From the NCBI RefSeq assembly GCF_964204645.1, contig NC_134033.1, positions 13,456,155 through 13,520,154 of the forward strand: 64,000 nucleotides of DNA, given 5' to 3'. Of this stretch, positions 15,001-30,000 are shown piece by piece; positions within the stretch are counted from its first letter, which is position 1; each line of letters opens with the position of its first letter. A program made the position numbers and the translations under genes. Source of the DNA: Tubulanus polymorphus (taxonomy: Eukaryota > Nemertea > Palaeonemertea > Tubulaniformes > Tubulanidae). Below the pieces are notes generated by a model. It ran no database searches. It was not told where the DNA came from and saw only the letters and a program-made list of their open reading frames with translations.

Positions 15001-18000
15001 GTTGGTGATGTCGTATCGGTACTCGCCGAGGTCGATGTGTCTACCGTAGTGGAGCTGACAGTCGTGGATGTAGTCGACGAATCCGTTGGTGTTGTCGTAT
15101 CGGTACTCGCCGAGGTCGATGTGTCTGCCGTAGAGGAGCTTACAGTCGAGGATGAAGTCGACGAATCCGTTGGTGATGTCGTATCGGTGCTCGCCGAGGT
15201 CGATGTGTCTACCGTAGTGGAGGTGTCAGTCGGGGACGAAGTCGACGAATCCGTTGGTGATGTCGTCTCGATGCTCGACGATGTAGATGTGTCTACCGTA
15301 GTAGAGGTGTCAGTCGTGGACGAAGTAGACGAATCCGTTGGTGATGTCGTCTCGATGCTCGACGATGTAGATGTCTCTACCGTAGTAGAGGTGTCAGTCG
15401 TGGACGAAGTAGACGAATCCGTTGGTGATGTCGTCTCGGTGCTCGACGAGGTCGATGTGTCTACCGTAGTGGATATGTCAGTCGAGGAAGAAGTAGACGA
15501 ATCCGTTGTTAAGGTCGTATCGGTACTCGCCGAGGTCGATGTGTCTACCGTAGTGGAGCTGACAGTCGAGGATGAAGTCGACGAATCCGTTGGTGTTGAC
15601 GTCTTGGTGCTCACCGAGGTCGATGTGTCTATCGTAGTGGATGTGTCAGTCGAGGATGCAGTAGACGAATCTGTTGGTGATGTCGTATCGGTACTTGCCG
15701 AGGTCGATGTGTCTACCGTAGTGGAGCTGACAGTCGAGGATGAAGTAGACGAATCCGTTGGTGTTGTCGTCTCGGTGCTCACCGAGGTCGATGTGTCTAC
15801 CGTAGTTGATGTGTCAGTCGAGGACGAAGTAGACGAATCCGTTGGTGATGTCGTATCGGTACTCGCCGAGGTCGATGTGTCTACCGTAGTGGAGGTGTCA
15901 GTCGAGTACGAAGTAGACGAATCCGTTGGTGATGTCGTATCGGTACTCGCCGATGTTGATGTGTCCACCGTAGTGGAGGTGTCAGTCGAGGACGAAGTTG
16001 ACGAATCCGTTGGTGATGTCGTCTCGGCGCTCGCCGATGTTGATGTGTCCACCGTAGTGGAGGTGTCAGTCGAGGACGAAGTAGACGAATCCGTTGCTGA
16101 TTTCGTCTCGGTGCTCGACGAGGTCGATGTGTCTACCGTAGTTGAGCTGACAGTCGAGGACAAAGTAGACGAATCCGTCGGTGATGTCGTGTCGGTGTTC
16201 GCCGAGGTCGATGTGTCTACCGTAGTGGAGCTGACAGTCGAGGATGTAGTCGACGAATCCGTTGGTGTTGTCGTATCGGTACTCGCCGAGGTCGATGTGT
16301 CTACCGTAGAGGAGCTTACAGTCGAAGATGAAGTCGACGAATCCGTTGGTGTTGTCGTCTCGGTGCTCACCGAGGTCGATGTGTCTACCGTAGTTGATGT
16401 GTCAGTCGAGGATGAAGTAGACGAATCCGTTGGTGATGTCGTCTCGCTGCTCGCCGATGTCGATGTGTCTACCGTAGTTGATATGTCTGTCGAGGATGAA
16501 GTAGACGAATCCGTTGGTGATGTCGTCTCGGTGCTCGCCGATGTCGATGTGTCTACCGTAGTTGATGTGTCAGTTGAGGATGAAGTAGACGAATCCGTTG
16601 GTGATGTCGTCTCGGTGCTCGCCGATGTCGATGTGTCTACCGTAGTTGATGTGTCAGTCGAGGATGAAGTAGACGAATCCGTTGGTGATGTCGTCTCGCT
16701 GCTCGCCGATGTCGATGTGTCTACCGTAGTTGATATGTCTGTCGAGGATGAAGTAGACGAATCCGTTGGTGATGTCGTATCGGTGCTCACCGAGGTCGAT
16801 GTGTCTATCGTAGTGGAGGTGTCAGTCGAGGACGAGGTAGACGAATCCGTTGTTAAGGTCGTATCGGTGCTCGCCGAGGTCGATGTGTCTACCGTAGTGG
16901 AGGTGTCAGTCGAGGACGAAGTAGACGAATCGGTTGGTGATGTCGTCTCGGTGCTCGTCGATGTTGATTTGTCCACCGTAGTGGAGGTGTCAGTCGAGGA
17001 CGAAGTAGACGAATCCGTTGGTGATGTCGTCTCGGTGCTCGACGAGGTCGATGTGTCTACCGTAGTTGAGCTGACAGTCGAGGACGAAGTTGGTGTTGTC
17101 GTCTCGGTGCTCACCGAGGTCGATGTGTCTACCGTAGTGGAGGTATCAGTCGAGGACGAAGTAGACGAATCCGTTGGTGATGTCGTCTCGGTGCTCGCCG
17201 ATGTCGATGTATCTACCGTAGAGGCGCTGACAGTTGAGGATGAAGTAGACGAATCCGTTGGTGATGTCGTATCGGTACTCGCCGAGGTCGATGTGTCTAC
17301 TGTAGTGGAGGTGTCAGTCGAGGACGAAGTCGACGAATCCGTTGTAAAGGTCGTATCGGTGCTCACCGATGTCGATGTATCTATCGTAGTGGAGGTGTCA
17401 GTCGAGGATGAAGTAGACGAATCCGTTGGTGATGTCGTCTCGATGCTCGCCAATGTCGATGTGTCTACCGTAGTTGATGTGTCAGTCGAGGATGAAGTAG
17501 ACGAATCCGTTGGTGATGTCGTCACGGTGCTCGCCGAAGTCGATGTATCTACCGTAGAGGCGCTGACAGTCGAGGATGAAGTAGACGAATCCGTTGGTGA
17601 TGTCGTCACGGTGCTCGCCGAGGTCGATGTGTCTACCGTAGAGGAGCTTACAGTCGAGGATGAAGTCGACGAATCCATTGGTGTTGTCGTCTCAGTGCTC
17701 ACCGAGGTCGATGTGTCTACCGTAGTTGATGTGTCAGTCGAGGATGAAGTAGACGAATCCGTTGGTGATGTCGTCTCGGTGCTAGCCGATGTCGATGTGT
17801 CTACCGTAGTGGAGCTGACAGTCGAGGATGAAGTCGACGAATCCGTTGGTGTTGTCGTCTCAGTGCTCGCCGAAGTCGATGTGTCTACCGTAGTTGATGT
17901 GTCAGTTGAGGATGAAGTAGACGAATCCGTTGGTGATGTCGTCACGGTGCTCGCCGAGGTCGAAGTGTCTACCGTAGTTGATGTGTCAGATGAGGATGAA

Positions 18001-21000
18001 GTAGACGAATCCGTTGGTGATGTCGTCTCGGTGCTCGCCGATGTCGATGTGTCTACCGTAGAGGCGCTGACAGTCGAGGATGAAGTAGACGACTCCGTTA
18101 GTGATGTCGTCTCGGTGCTCGCCGATGTCGATGTGTCTACCGTAGAGGCGCTGACAGTCGAGGATGAAGTAGACGAATCCGTTGGTGATGTCGTCTCGGT
18201 GCTCACCGAGGTCGATGTGTCTACCGTAGTTGATGTGTCAGTCGAGGATGAAGTAGACGAATCCGTTGGTGATGTCGTCTCGGTGCTAGCCGAGGTCGAT
18301 GTGTCTACCGTAGTGGAGCTGACAGTCGAGGATGAAGTAGACGAATCCGTTGGTGATGTCGTCCAGGTGCTCGCCGAGGTCGATGTGTCTACCGTAGTGG
18401 AGGTGTCAGTCGAGGACGAAGTCGACGAATCCGTTGTTAAGGTCGTATCGGTGCTCACCGAGGTCGATGTGTCTATCGTAGTGGAGGTGTCAGTCGAGGA
18501 CGAGGTAGACGAATCCGTTGTAAAGGTCGTATCGGTGCTCGCCGAGGTCGATGTGTCTATCGTAGTTGATGTGTCAGTCGAGGATGCAGTAGACGAATCC
18601 GTTGGTGATGTCGTCTCGGTGCTAGCCGATGTCGATGTGTCTACCGTAGTGGAGCTGACAGTCGAGGATGAAGTAGACGAATCCGTTGGTGATGTCGTAT
18701 CGGTGCTCGCAGAGGTCGATGTGTCTACCTTAGTGGAGATGTCAGTCGAGGACGAAGTAGACGAATCCGTTGGTGATGTCGTCTCGGTACTCGCCGATGT
18801 TGATGTGTCCACCGTAGTGGAGGTTTCAGTCGAGGACGAAGTAGACGAATCCGTTGTTGAGGTCGTATCGGTACTCACCGAGGTCGATGTGTCTACCGTA
18901 GTGGAGCTGACAGTCGGGGACGGAGTAGACGAATCCGTTGCTGATGTCGTCTCGATGCTCGACGATGTAGTTGTGTCTACCGTAGTAGAGGTGTCAGTCG
19001 TGGACGAAGTAGACGAATCCGTTGGTGATGTCGTATCGGTGCTCGCCGAGGTCGATGTGTCTACCGTAGTGGAGGTGTCAGTCGAAGATGAAGTAGACGA
19101 ATCCGTTGCTGATGTCGTCTCGGTGCTCACCGATGTCGATGTGTCTACCGTAGTGGTGTCAGTCGAGGACGAAGTAGACGAATCGGTTGGTGATGTCGTC
19201 ACGGTGCTCGACGAGGTAGATGTGTCTACCGAATTTGAGCTGACAGTCGAGGACGTAGTAGACAAATCCGTTGTTAAGGTCGTATTCGCCGAGGTCGATG
19301 TGTCTACCGTAGAGGAGCTTACAGTCGAGGATGAAGTCGACGAATCCGTTGGTGTTGTCGTCTCGGTGCTCACCGAGGTCGATGTGTCTACCGTAGTGGA
19401 GGTATCAGTCGAGGACGAAGTAGACGAATCCGTTGGTGTTGTCGTCTCGGTGCTCACCGTGGTCGATGTGTCTACCGTAGTGGATGTGTCAGTCGTGGAT
19501 GAAGTAGACGAATCCGTTGGTGATGTCGTATCGGTACTCGCCGAGGTCGATGTGTCTACTGTAGTGGAGCTGACAGTCGAGGATGAAGTCGACGAATCCG
19601 TTGGTGTTGTCGTCTCGGTGCTCACCGAGGTCGATGTGTCTACCGTAGTTGATGTGTCAGTCGAAGACGAAGTAGACGAATCTGTTGGTGATGTCGTATC
19701 GGTACTCGCCGAGGTCGATGTGTCTACCGTAGTGGAGCTGACAGTCGAGGATGAAGTCGACGAATCCGTTGGTGTTGTCGTCTCGGTGCTCACCGAGGTC
19801 GATGTGTCTACCGTAGTTGATGTGTCAGTCGAGGATGAAGTAGACGAATCCGTTGGTGATGTCGTCTCGGTGCTAGCCGATGTCGATGTGTCTACCGTAG
19901 TGGAGCTGACAGTCGAGGATGAAGTAGACGAGTCCGTTGGTGATGTCGTCCAGGTGCTCGCCGAGGTCGATGTGTCTACCGTAGTGGAGGTGTCAGTCGA
20001 GGACGAAGTCGACGAATCCGTTGTTAAGGTCGTATCGGTGCTCACCGAGGTCGATGTGTCTACCGTAGTTGATGTGTCAGTCGAGGATGAAGTAGACGAA
20101 TCCGTTGGTGATGTCGTCTCGGTGCTCGCCGATGTCGATGTGTCTACCGTAGAGGCGCTGACAGTCGAGGATGAAGTAGACGAATCCGTTGGTGATGTCG
20201 TCTCAGTGCTCACCGAGGTCGATGTGTCTACCGTAGTTGATGTGTCAGTCGAGGATGAAGTAGACGAATCCGTTGGTGATGTCGTCTCGGTGCTAGCCGA
20301 TGTCGATGTGTCTACCGTAGTGGAGCTGACAGTCGAGGATGAAGTAGACGAATCCGTTGGTGATGTCGTCCAGGTGCTCGCCGAGGTCGATGTGTCTACC
20401 GTAGTGGAGGTGTCAGTCGAGGACGAAGTCGACGAATCCGTTGTTAAGGTCGTATCGGTGCTCACCGAGGTCGATGTGTCTATCGTAGTGGAGGTGTCAG
20501 TCGAGGACGAGGTAGACGAATCCGTTGTAAAGGTCGTATCGGTGCTCGCCGAGGTCGATGTGTCTATCGTAGTGGATGTGTCAGTCGAGGATGCAGTAGA
20601 CGAATCCGTTGGTGATGTCGTATCGGTACTCGCCGAGGACGATGTGTCTACCGTAGTGGAGCTGACAGTCGAGGATGAAGTAGACGAATCCGTTGTAAAG
20701 GTCGTATCGGTGCTCGCCGAGGTCGATGTGTCTACCGTAGTGGAGCTGACAGTCAAGGATGAAGTGGACGAATCCGTTGGTGATGTCGTGTCGGTGCTCG
20801 CCGAGGTCGATGTGTCTACCGTAGTGGAGCTGACAGTCGGGGACGAAGTAGACGAATCCGTTGCTGATGTCGTCTCGATGCTCGACGATGTAGATGTGTC
20901 TACCGTAGTAGAGGTGTCAGTCGTGGACGAAGTAGACGAATCCGTTGGTGATGTCGTATCGGTACTCGCCGAGGTCGATGTGTGTACCGTAGTGGAGCTG

Positions 21001-24000
21001 ACAGTCGAGGATGTAGTCGACGAATCCGTTGGTGTTGTCGTATCGGTACTCGCCGAGGTCGATGTGTCTACCGTAGAGGAGCTTACAGTCGAGGATGAAG
21101 TCGACGAATGCGTTGGTGTTGTCGTCTCAGTGCTCACCGAGGTCGATGTGTCTACCGTAGTTGATGTGTCAGTCGAGGATGAAGTAGACGAATCCGTTGG
21201 TGATGTCGTCTCGGTGCTAGCCGATGTCGATGTGTCTACTGTAGTGGAGCTGACAGTCGAGGATGAAGTAGACGAATCCGTTGGTGATGTCGTATCGGTG
21301 CTCGCAGAGGTCGATGTGTCTACCGTAGTGGAGGTGTCAGTCGAGGACGAAGTAGACGAATCCGTTGGTGATGTCGTCTCGGTACTCGCCGATGTTGATG
21401 TGTCCACCGTAGTGGAGGTTTCAGTCGAGGACGAAGTAGACGAATCCGTTGTTGAGGTCGTATCGGTACTCACCGAGGTCGATGTGTCTACCGTAGACGA
21501 GCTGACAGTCGAGGATGAAGTAGACGAATCCGTTGGTGATGTCGTATCGGTACTCGCCGAGGTCGATGTGTCTACCGTAGTGGAGCTGACAGTCGAGGAT
21601 GAAGTAGACGAATCCGTTGGTGATGTCGTATCGGTACTCGCCGAGGTCGATGTGTCTACCGTAGAGGAGCTTACAGTCGAGGATGAAGTCGACGAATCCG
21701 TTGGTGTTGTCGTCTCGGTGCTTAGCGAGGTCGATGTGTCTACCGTAGTTGATGTGTCAGTCGAGGATGAAGTAGACGAATCCGTTGGTGATGTCGTATC
21801 GGTGCTCGCCGAGGTCGATGTGTCTACCGTAGTGGAGGTGTCAGTCGGGGACGAAGTCGACGATACCGTTGGTGATGTCGTCTCGATGCTCGACGATGTA
21901 GATGTGTCTACCGTAGTAGAGGTGTCAGTCGTGGACGAAGTAGACGAATCCGTTGGTGATGTCGTCTCGATGCTCGACGATGTAGATGTCTCTACCGTAG
22001 TAGAGGTGTCAGTCGTGGACGAAGTAGACGAATCCGTTGGTGATGTCGTATCGGTACTCGCCGAGGTCGATGTGTCTACCGTAGTGGAGCTTGCAGTCGA
22101 GGATGAAGTCGATGAATCCATCGGTGTTGTCGTCTCGGTGCTCGCCGAGGTCGATGTGTCTACCGTAGTGGAGCTGACAGTCGAGGAAGAAGTAGACGAA
22201 TCCGTTGTTAAGGTCGTATCGGTACTCGCCGAGGTCGATGTGTCTACCGTAGTGGAGCTGACAGTCGAGGAAGAAGTAGACGAATCCGTTGTTAAGGTCG
22301 TATCGGTACTCGCCGAGGTCGATGTGTCTACCGTAGTGGAGCTGACCGTCGAGGAAGAAGTAGAAGAATCCGTTGTTAAGGTCGTATCGGTACTCGCCGA
22401 GGTCGATGTGTCTACCGTAGTGGAGCTGACAGTCGTGGATGAAGTCGACGAATCCGTTGGTGTTGTCGTCTCGGTGCTCACCGAGGTCGATATGTCTACC
22501 GTAGTGGAGGTGTCAGTCGAGGACGAAGTAGACGAATCCGTTGGTGATGTCGTCTCTGTGCTCGACGAGGTCGATGTGTCTACCGTAGTGGATATGTCAG
22601 TCGAGGAAGAAGTAGACGAATCCGTTGTTAAGGTCGTATCGGTACTCGCCGAGTTCGATGTGTCTACCGTAGTGAAGCTGACAGTAGAGGATGAAGTCGA
22701 CGAATCCGTTGGTGTTGACGTCTCGGTGCTCACCGAGGTCGATGTGTCTATCGTAGTGGATGTGTCAGTCGAGGATGCAGTAGACGAATCTGTTGATGAT
22801 GTCGTATCGGTACTCGCCGAGTTCGATGTGTCTACCGTAGTGGAGCTGACAGTCGAGGATGAAGTCGACGAATCCGTTGGTGTTGTCGTCGCGGTGCTCA
22901 CCGAGGTCGATGTGTCTACCGTAGTTGATGTGTCAGTCGAGGACGAAGTAGACGAATCCGTTGGTGATGTCGTATCGGTACTCGCCGAGGTCGATGTGTC
23001 TACCGTAGTGGAGCTGACAGTCGAGGACGAAGTAGACGAATCCATTGGTGATGTCGTCTCGGTGCTTACCGAGGTCGATGTGTCTACCGTAGTGGAGGTA
23101 TCAGTCGAGGACGAAGTAGACGAATCCGTTGGTGATGTCGTCTCGGTGCTCACCGTGGTCGACGTGTCTACCGTAGTGGATGTGTCAGTCGAGGATGAAG
23201 TAGACGAATCCGTTGGTGATGTCGTATCGGTACTCGCCGAGGTCGATGTGTCTATCGTAGTTGAGCTGACAGTCGAGGATGTAGTCGACGAATCCGTTGG
23301 TGATGTCGTATCGGTACCCGCCGAGGTCGATGTGTCTACCGTAGTGGAGCTGACAGTCGAGGACGAAGTTGGTGTTGTCGTCTCGGTGCTCACCGAGGTC
23401 GATGTGTCTACCGTAGTGGAGGTATCAGTCGAGGACGAAGTAGACGAATCCGTTGGTGATGTCGTCTCGGTGCTCGCCGATGTCGATGTATCAACCGTAG
23501 AGGCGCTGACAGTTGAGGATGAAGTAGACGAATCCGTTGGTGATGTCGTCTCGGTGCTAGCCGATGTCGATGTGTCTACCGTAGTGGAGCTGACAGTCGA
23601 GGATGAAGTAGACGAATCCGTTGGTGATGTCGTCCAGGTGCTCGCCGAGGTCGATGTGTCTACCGTAGTGGAGGTGTCAGTCGAGGACGAAGTCGACGAA
23701 TCCGTTGTTAAGGTCGTATCGGTGCTCACCGAGGTCGATGTGTCTACCGTAGTTGATGTGTCAGTCGAGGATGAAGTAGACGAATCCGTTGGTGATGTCG
23801 TCTCGGTGCTCGCCGATGTCGATGTGTCTACCGTAGAGGCGCTGACAGTCGAGGATGAAGTAGACGAATCCGTTGGTGATGTCGTCTCAGTGCTCACCGA
23901 GGTCGATGTGTCTACCGTAGTTGATGTGTCAGTCGAGGATGAAGTAGACGAATCCGTTGGTGATGTCGTCTCGGTGCTAGCCGATGTCGATGTGTCTACC

Positions 24001-27000
24001 GTAGTGGAGCTGACAGTCGAGGATGAAGTAGACGAATCCGTTGGTGATGTCGTCCAGGTGCTCGCCGAGGTCGATGTGTCTACCGTAGTGGAGGTGTCAG
24101 TCGAGGACGAAGTCGACGAATCCGTTGGTGATGTCGTCTCGGTGCTCACCGAGGTCGATGTGTCTACCGTACTTGATGTGTCAGTCGAGGATGAAGTAGA
24201 CGAATCCGTTGGTGATGTCGTATCGGTACTCGCCGAGGTCGATGTGTCTACCGTAGTGGAGCTGACAGTCGAGGACGAAGTAGACGAATCCGTTGGTGAT
24301 GTCGTCTCGGTGCTCACCGAGGTCGATGTGTCTACCGTAGTGGAGGTATCAGTCGAGGACGAAGTAGACGAATCCGTTGGTGATGTCGTCTCGGTGCTCA
24401 CCGAGGTCGACGTGTCTACCGTAGTGGATGTGTCAGTCGAGGATGAAGTAGACGAATCCGTTGGTGATGTCGTATCGGTACTCGCCGAGGTCGATGTGTC
24501 TATCGTAGTTGAGCTGACAGTCGAGGATGTAGTCGACGAATCCGTTGGTGATGTCGTATCAGTACTCGCCGAGGTCGATGTGTCTACCGTAGTGGAGCTG
24601 ACAGTCGAGGATGAAGTCGACGAATCCGTTGGTGTTGTCGTCTCGGTGCTCACCGATGTCGATGTGTCTACCGTAGTTGATGTGTCAGTCGAGGATGAAG
24701 TAGACGAATCCGTTGGTGATGTCGTATCGGTACTCGCCGAGGTCGATGTGTCTACCGTAGTGGAGCTGACAGTCGAGGACGAAGTAGACGAATCCGTTGG
24801 TGATGTCGTCTCGGTGCTCACCGAGGTCGATGTGTCTACCGTAGTGGAGGTATCAGTCGAGGACGAAGTAGACGAATCCGTTGGTGATGTCGTCTCGGTG
24901 CTCACCGAGGTCGACGTGTCTACCGTAGTGGATGTGTCAGTCGAGGATGAAGTAGACGAATCCGTTGGTGATGTCGTATCGGTACTCGCCGAGGTCGATG
25001 TGTCTATCGTAGTTGAGCTGACAGTCGAGGATGTAGTCGACGAATCCGTTGGTGATGTCGTATCGGTACTCGCCGAGGTCGATGTGTCTACCGTAGTGGA
25101 GCTGACAGTCGAGGATGAAGTCGACGAATCCGTTGGTGTTGTCGTCTCGGTGCTCACCGATGTCGATGTGTCTACTGTAGTTGATGTGACAGTCGAGGAC
25201 GAAGTAGACGAATCCGTTGGTGATGTCGTCTCGGTGCTCGCGGATGTTGATGTGTCCACCGTGGTGGATGTGTCAGTCGGGGACGAAGTAAACGAAGCCG
25301 TTGGTGTTGTCGTCTCGGTGCTCACCGAGGTCGATGTGTCTACCGTAGTGTAGGTATCAGTCGAGGACGAAGTAGACGAATCCGTTGGTGTTGTCGTCTC
25401 GGTGCTCACCGTGGTCGATGTGTCTACCGTAGTGGATGTGTCAGTCGTGGATGAAGTAGACGAATCCGTTGGTGATGTCGTATCGGTACTCGCCGAGGTC
25501 GATGTGTCTACCGTAGTGGAGCTGACAGTCGAGGATGAAGTCGACGAATCCGTTGGTGTTGTCGTCTCGGTGCTCACCGAGGTCGATGTGTCTACCGTAG
25601 TTGATGTGTCAGTCGAGGATGAAGTAGACGAATCCGTTGGTGATGTCGTCTCGGTGCTAGCCGATGTCGATGTGTCTACCGTAGTGGAGCTGACAGTCGA
25701 GGATGAAGTAGACGAATCCGTTGGTGATGTCGTCCAGGTGCTCGCCGAGGTCGATGTGTCTACCGTAGTGGAGGTGTCAGTCGAGGACGAAGTCGACGAA
25801 TCCGTTGTTAAGGTCGTATCGGTACTAGCCGAGGTCGATGTGTCTACCGTAGTTGATGTGTCAGTCGAGGATGAAGTAGACGAATCCGTTGGTGATGTCG
25901 TCTCGGTGCTCGCCGATGTCGATGTGTCTACCGTAGAGGCGCTGACAGTCGAGGATGAAGTAGACGAATCCGTTGGTGATGTCGTCTCAGTGCTCACCGA
26001 GGTCGATGTGTCTACCGTAGTTGATGTGTCAGTCGAGGATGAAGTAGACGAATCCGTTGGTGATGTCGTCTCGGTGCTAGCCGATGTCGATGTGTCTACC
26101 GTAGTGGAGCTGACAGTCGAGGATGAAGTAGACGAATCCGTTGGTGATGTCGTCCAGGTGCTCGCCGAGGTCGATGTGTCTACCGTAGTGGAGGTGTCAG
26201 TCGAGGACGAAGTCGACGAATCCGTTGGTGATGTCGTCTCGGTGCTCACCGAGGTCGATGTGTCTACCGTAGTTGATGTGTCAGTCGAGGATGAAGTAGA
26301 CGAATCCGTTGGTGATGTCGTATCGGTACTCGCCGAGGTCGATGTGTCTACCGTAGTGGAGCTGACAGTCGAGGACGAAGTAGACGAATCCGTTGGTGAT
26401 GTCGTCTCGGTGCTCACCGAGGTCGATGTGTCTACCGTAGTGGAGGTATCAGTCGAGGACGAAGTAGACGAATCCGTTGGTGATGTCGTCTCGGTGCTCA
26501 CTGAGGTCGACGTGTCTACCGTAGTGGATGTGTCAGTCGAGGATGAAGTAGACGAATCCGTTGGTGATGTCGTATCGGTACTCGCCGAGGTCGATGTGTC
26601 TATCGTAGTTGAGCTGACAGTCGAGGATGTAGTCGACGAATCCGTTGGTGATGTCGTATCGGTACTCGCCGAGGTCGATGTGTCTACCGTAGTGGAGCTG
26701 ACAGTCGAGGATGAAGTCGACGAATCCGTTGGTGATGTCGTCTCGGTGCTCACCGAGGTCGATGTGTCTACCGTAGTTGATGTGTCAGTCGAGGATGAAG
26801 TAGACGAATCCGTTGGTGATGTCGTATCGGTACTCGCCGAGGTCGATGTGTCTACCGTAGTGGAGCTGACAGTCGAGGACGAAGTAGACGAATCCGTTGG
26901 TGATGTCGTCTCGGTGCTCACCGAGGTCGATGTGTCTACCGTAGTGGAGGTATCAGTCGAGGACGAAGTAGACGAATCCGTTGGTGATGTCGTCTCGGTG

Positions 27001-30000
27001 CTCACTGAGGTCGACGTGTCTACCGTAGTGGATGTGTCAGTCGAGGATGAAGTAGACGAATCCGTTGGTGATGTCGTATCGGTACTCGCCGAGGTCGATG
27101 TGTCTATCGTAGTTGAGCTGACAGTCGAGGATGTAGTCGACGAATCCGTTGGTGATGTCGTATCGGTACTCGCCGAGGTCGATGTGTCTACCGTAGTGGA
27201 GCTGACAGTCGAGGATGAAGTCGACGAATCCGTTGGTGTTGTCGTCTCGGTGCTCACCGATGTCGATGTGTCTACCGTAGTTGATGTGTCAGTCGAGGAT
27301 GAAGTAGACGAATCCGTTGGTGATGTCGTATCGGTACTCGCCGAGGTCGACGTGTCTACCGTAGTGGAGCTGACAGTCGAGGACGAAGTAGACGAATCCG
27401 TTGGTGATGTCGTCTCGGTGCTCACCGAGGTCGATGTGTCTACCGTAGTGGAGGTATCAGTCGAGGACGAAGTAGACGAATCCGTTGGTGATGTCGTCTC
27501 GGTGCTCACCGAGGTCGACGTGTCTACCGTAGTGGATGTGTCAGTCGAGGATGAAGTAGACGAATCCGTTGGTGATGTCGTATCGGTACTCGCCGAGGTC
27601 AATGTGTCTATCGTAGTTGAGCTGACAGTCGAGGATGTAGTCGACGAATCCGTTGGTGATGTCGTATCGGTACTCGCCGAGGTCGATGTGTCTACCGTAG
27701 TGGAGCTGACAGTCGAGGATGAAGTCGACGAATCCGTTGGTGTTGTCGTCTCGGTGCTCACCGATGTCGATGTGTCTACTGTAGTTGATGTGACAGTCGA
27801 GGACGAAGTAGACGAATCCGTTGGTGATGTCGTCTCGGTGCTCGCGGATGTTGATGTGTCCACCGTGGTGGATGTGTCAGTCGGGGACGAAGTAAACGAA
27901 TCCGTTGGTGATGTCGTCTCGGTGCTCGCCGATGTTGATGTGTCCACCGTAGTGGAAGTGTCAGTCGAGGACGATGTAGACGAATCCGTTGGTGATGTCG
28001 TCTCGGTGCTCGCCGATGTTGATGTGTCCACCGTAGTGGAGGTATCAGTCGAGGACGAAGTAGACGAATCCGTTGCTGATGTCTTCTCGGTGCTCGACGA
28101 GGTCGATGTATCTACCGTAGAGGCGCTGACAGTCGAGGATGAAGTAGACGAATCCGTTGGTGATGTCGTATCGGTACTCGCCGAGGACGATGTGTCTACC
28201 GTAGTGGAGCTGACAGTCGAGGATGAAGTAGACGAATCCGTTGGTGATGTCGTGTCGGTGCTCGCCGAGGTCGATGTGTCTACCGTAGTGGTGGTGTCAG
28301 TCGAAGACGAAGTAGACGAATCCGTTGGTGTTGTCGTCTCGGTGCTCACCGAGGTCGATGTGTCTACCGTAGAGGCGCTGACAGTCGAGGATGTAGTCGA
28401 CGAATCCGTTGGTGTTGTCGTATCGGTACTCGCCGAGGTCGATGTGTCTACCGTAGAGGAGCTTACAGTCGAGGATGAAGTCGACGAATCCGTTGGTGTT
28501 GTCGTCTCAGTGCTCACCGAGGTCGATGTGTCTACCGTAGTTGATGTGTCAGTCGAGGATGAAGTAGACGAATCCGTTGGTGATGTCGTCTCGGTGCTAG
28601 CCGACGTCGATGTGTCTACCGTAGTGGAGCTGACAGTCGAGGATGAAGTAGACGAATCCGTTGGTGATGTCGTATCGGTGCTCGCAGAGGTCGATGTGTC
28701 TACCTTAGTGGAGGTGTCAGTCGAGGACGAAGTAGACGAATCCGTTGGTGATGTCGTCTCGGTACTCGCCGATGTTGATGTCTCCACCGTAGTGGAGGTT
28801 TCAGTCGAGGACGAAGTAGACGAATCCGTTGTTGAGGTCGTATCGGTACTCACCGAGGTCGATGTGTCTACCGTAGTGGAGCTGACAGTCGGGGACGAAG
28901 TAGACGAATCAGTTGCTGATGTCGTCTCGATGCTCGACGATGTAGATGTGTCTACCGTAGTAGAGGTGTCAGTCGTGGACGAAGTAGACGAATCCGTTGG
29001 TGATGTCGTATCGGTGCTCGCCGAGGTCGATGTGTCTACCGTAGTGGAGGTGTCAGTCGAAGATAAAGTAGACGAATCCGTTGCTGATGTCGTCTCGGTG
29101 CTCACCGATGTCGATGTGTCTACCGTAGTGGTGTCAGTCGAGGACGAAGTAGACGAATCGGTTGGTGATGTCGTCACGGTGCTCGACGAGGTAGATGTGT
29201 CTACCGAATTTGAGCTGACAGTCGAGGACGTAGTAGACAAATCCGTTGTTAAGGTCGTATCGGTACTCGCCGAGGTCGATGTGTCTACCGTAGTGGAGCT
29301 GACAGTCGAGGATAAAGTCGACGAATCCGTTGGTGTTGTCGTCTCGGTGCTCACCGAGGTCGAAGTGTCTACCGTAGTGGAGGTGTCAGTCGAGGATGAA
29401 GTAGACGAATCCGTTGGTGATGTCGTCTCGGCGCTCGCCGATGTTGATGTGTCCACCGTAGTGGAGGTGTCAGTCGAGGACGAAGTAGACGAATCCGTTG
29501 CTGATTTCGTCTCGGTGCTCGACGAGGTCGATGTGTCTACAGTAGTTGAGCTGACAGTCGAGGACAAAGTAGACGAATCCGTCGGTGATGTCGTGTCGGT
29601 GTTCGCCGAGGTCGATGTGTCTACCGTAGTGGAGCTGACAGTCGAGGATGTAGTCGACGAATCCGTTGGTGTTGTCGTATCGGTACTAGCCGAGGTCGAT
29701 GTGTCTACCGTAGAGGAGCTTACAGTCGAGGATGAAGTAGACGAATCCGTTGATGATGTCGTATCGGTACTCGCCGAGGTCGATGTGTCTACCGTAGTGG
29801 AGCTGACAGTCGAGGACGAAGTAGACGAAGCCGTTGGTGTTGTCGTCTCGGTGCTCACCGAGGTCGATGTGTCTACCGTAGTGGAGGTATCAGTCGAGGA
29901 CGAAGTAGACGAATCCGTTGGTGTTGTCGTCTCGGTGCTCACCGTGGTCGATGTGTCTACCGTAGTGGATGTGTCAGTCGTGGATGAAGTAGACGAATCC

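Noticed and set aside
1-25353. Plus-strand open frame of 8,450 codons, acidic Val/Asp/Glu/Ser repeats
   Set aside because: Antisense shadow of the minus-strand mucin; it opens at a GTG at the window edge, has no ATG-led secretory start and ends where the mucin has Tyr.
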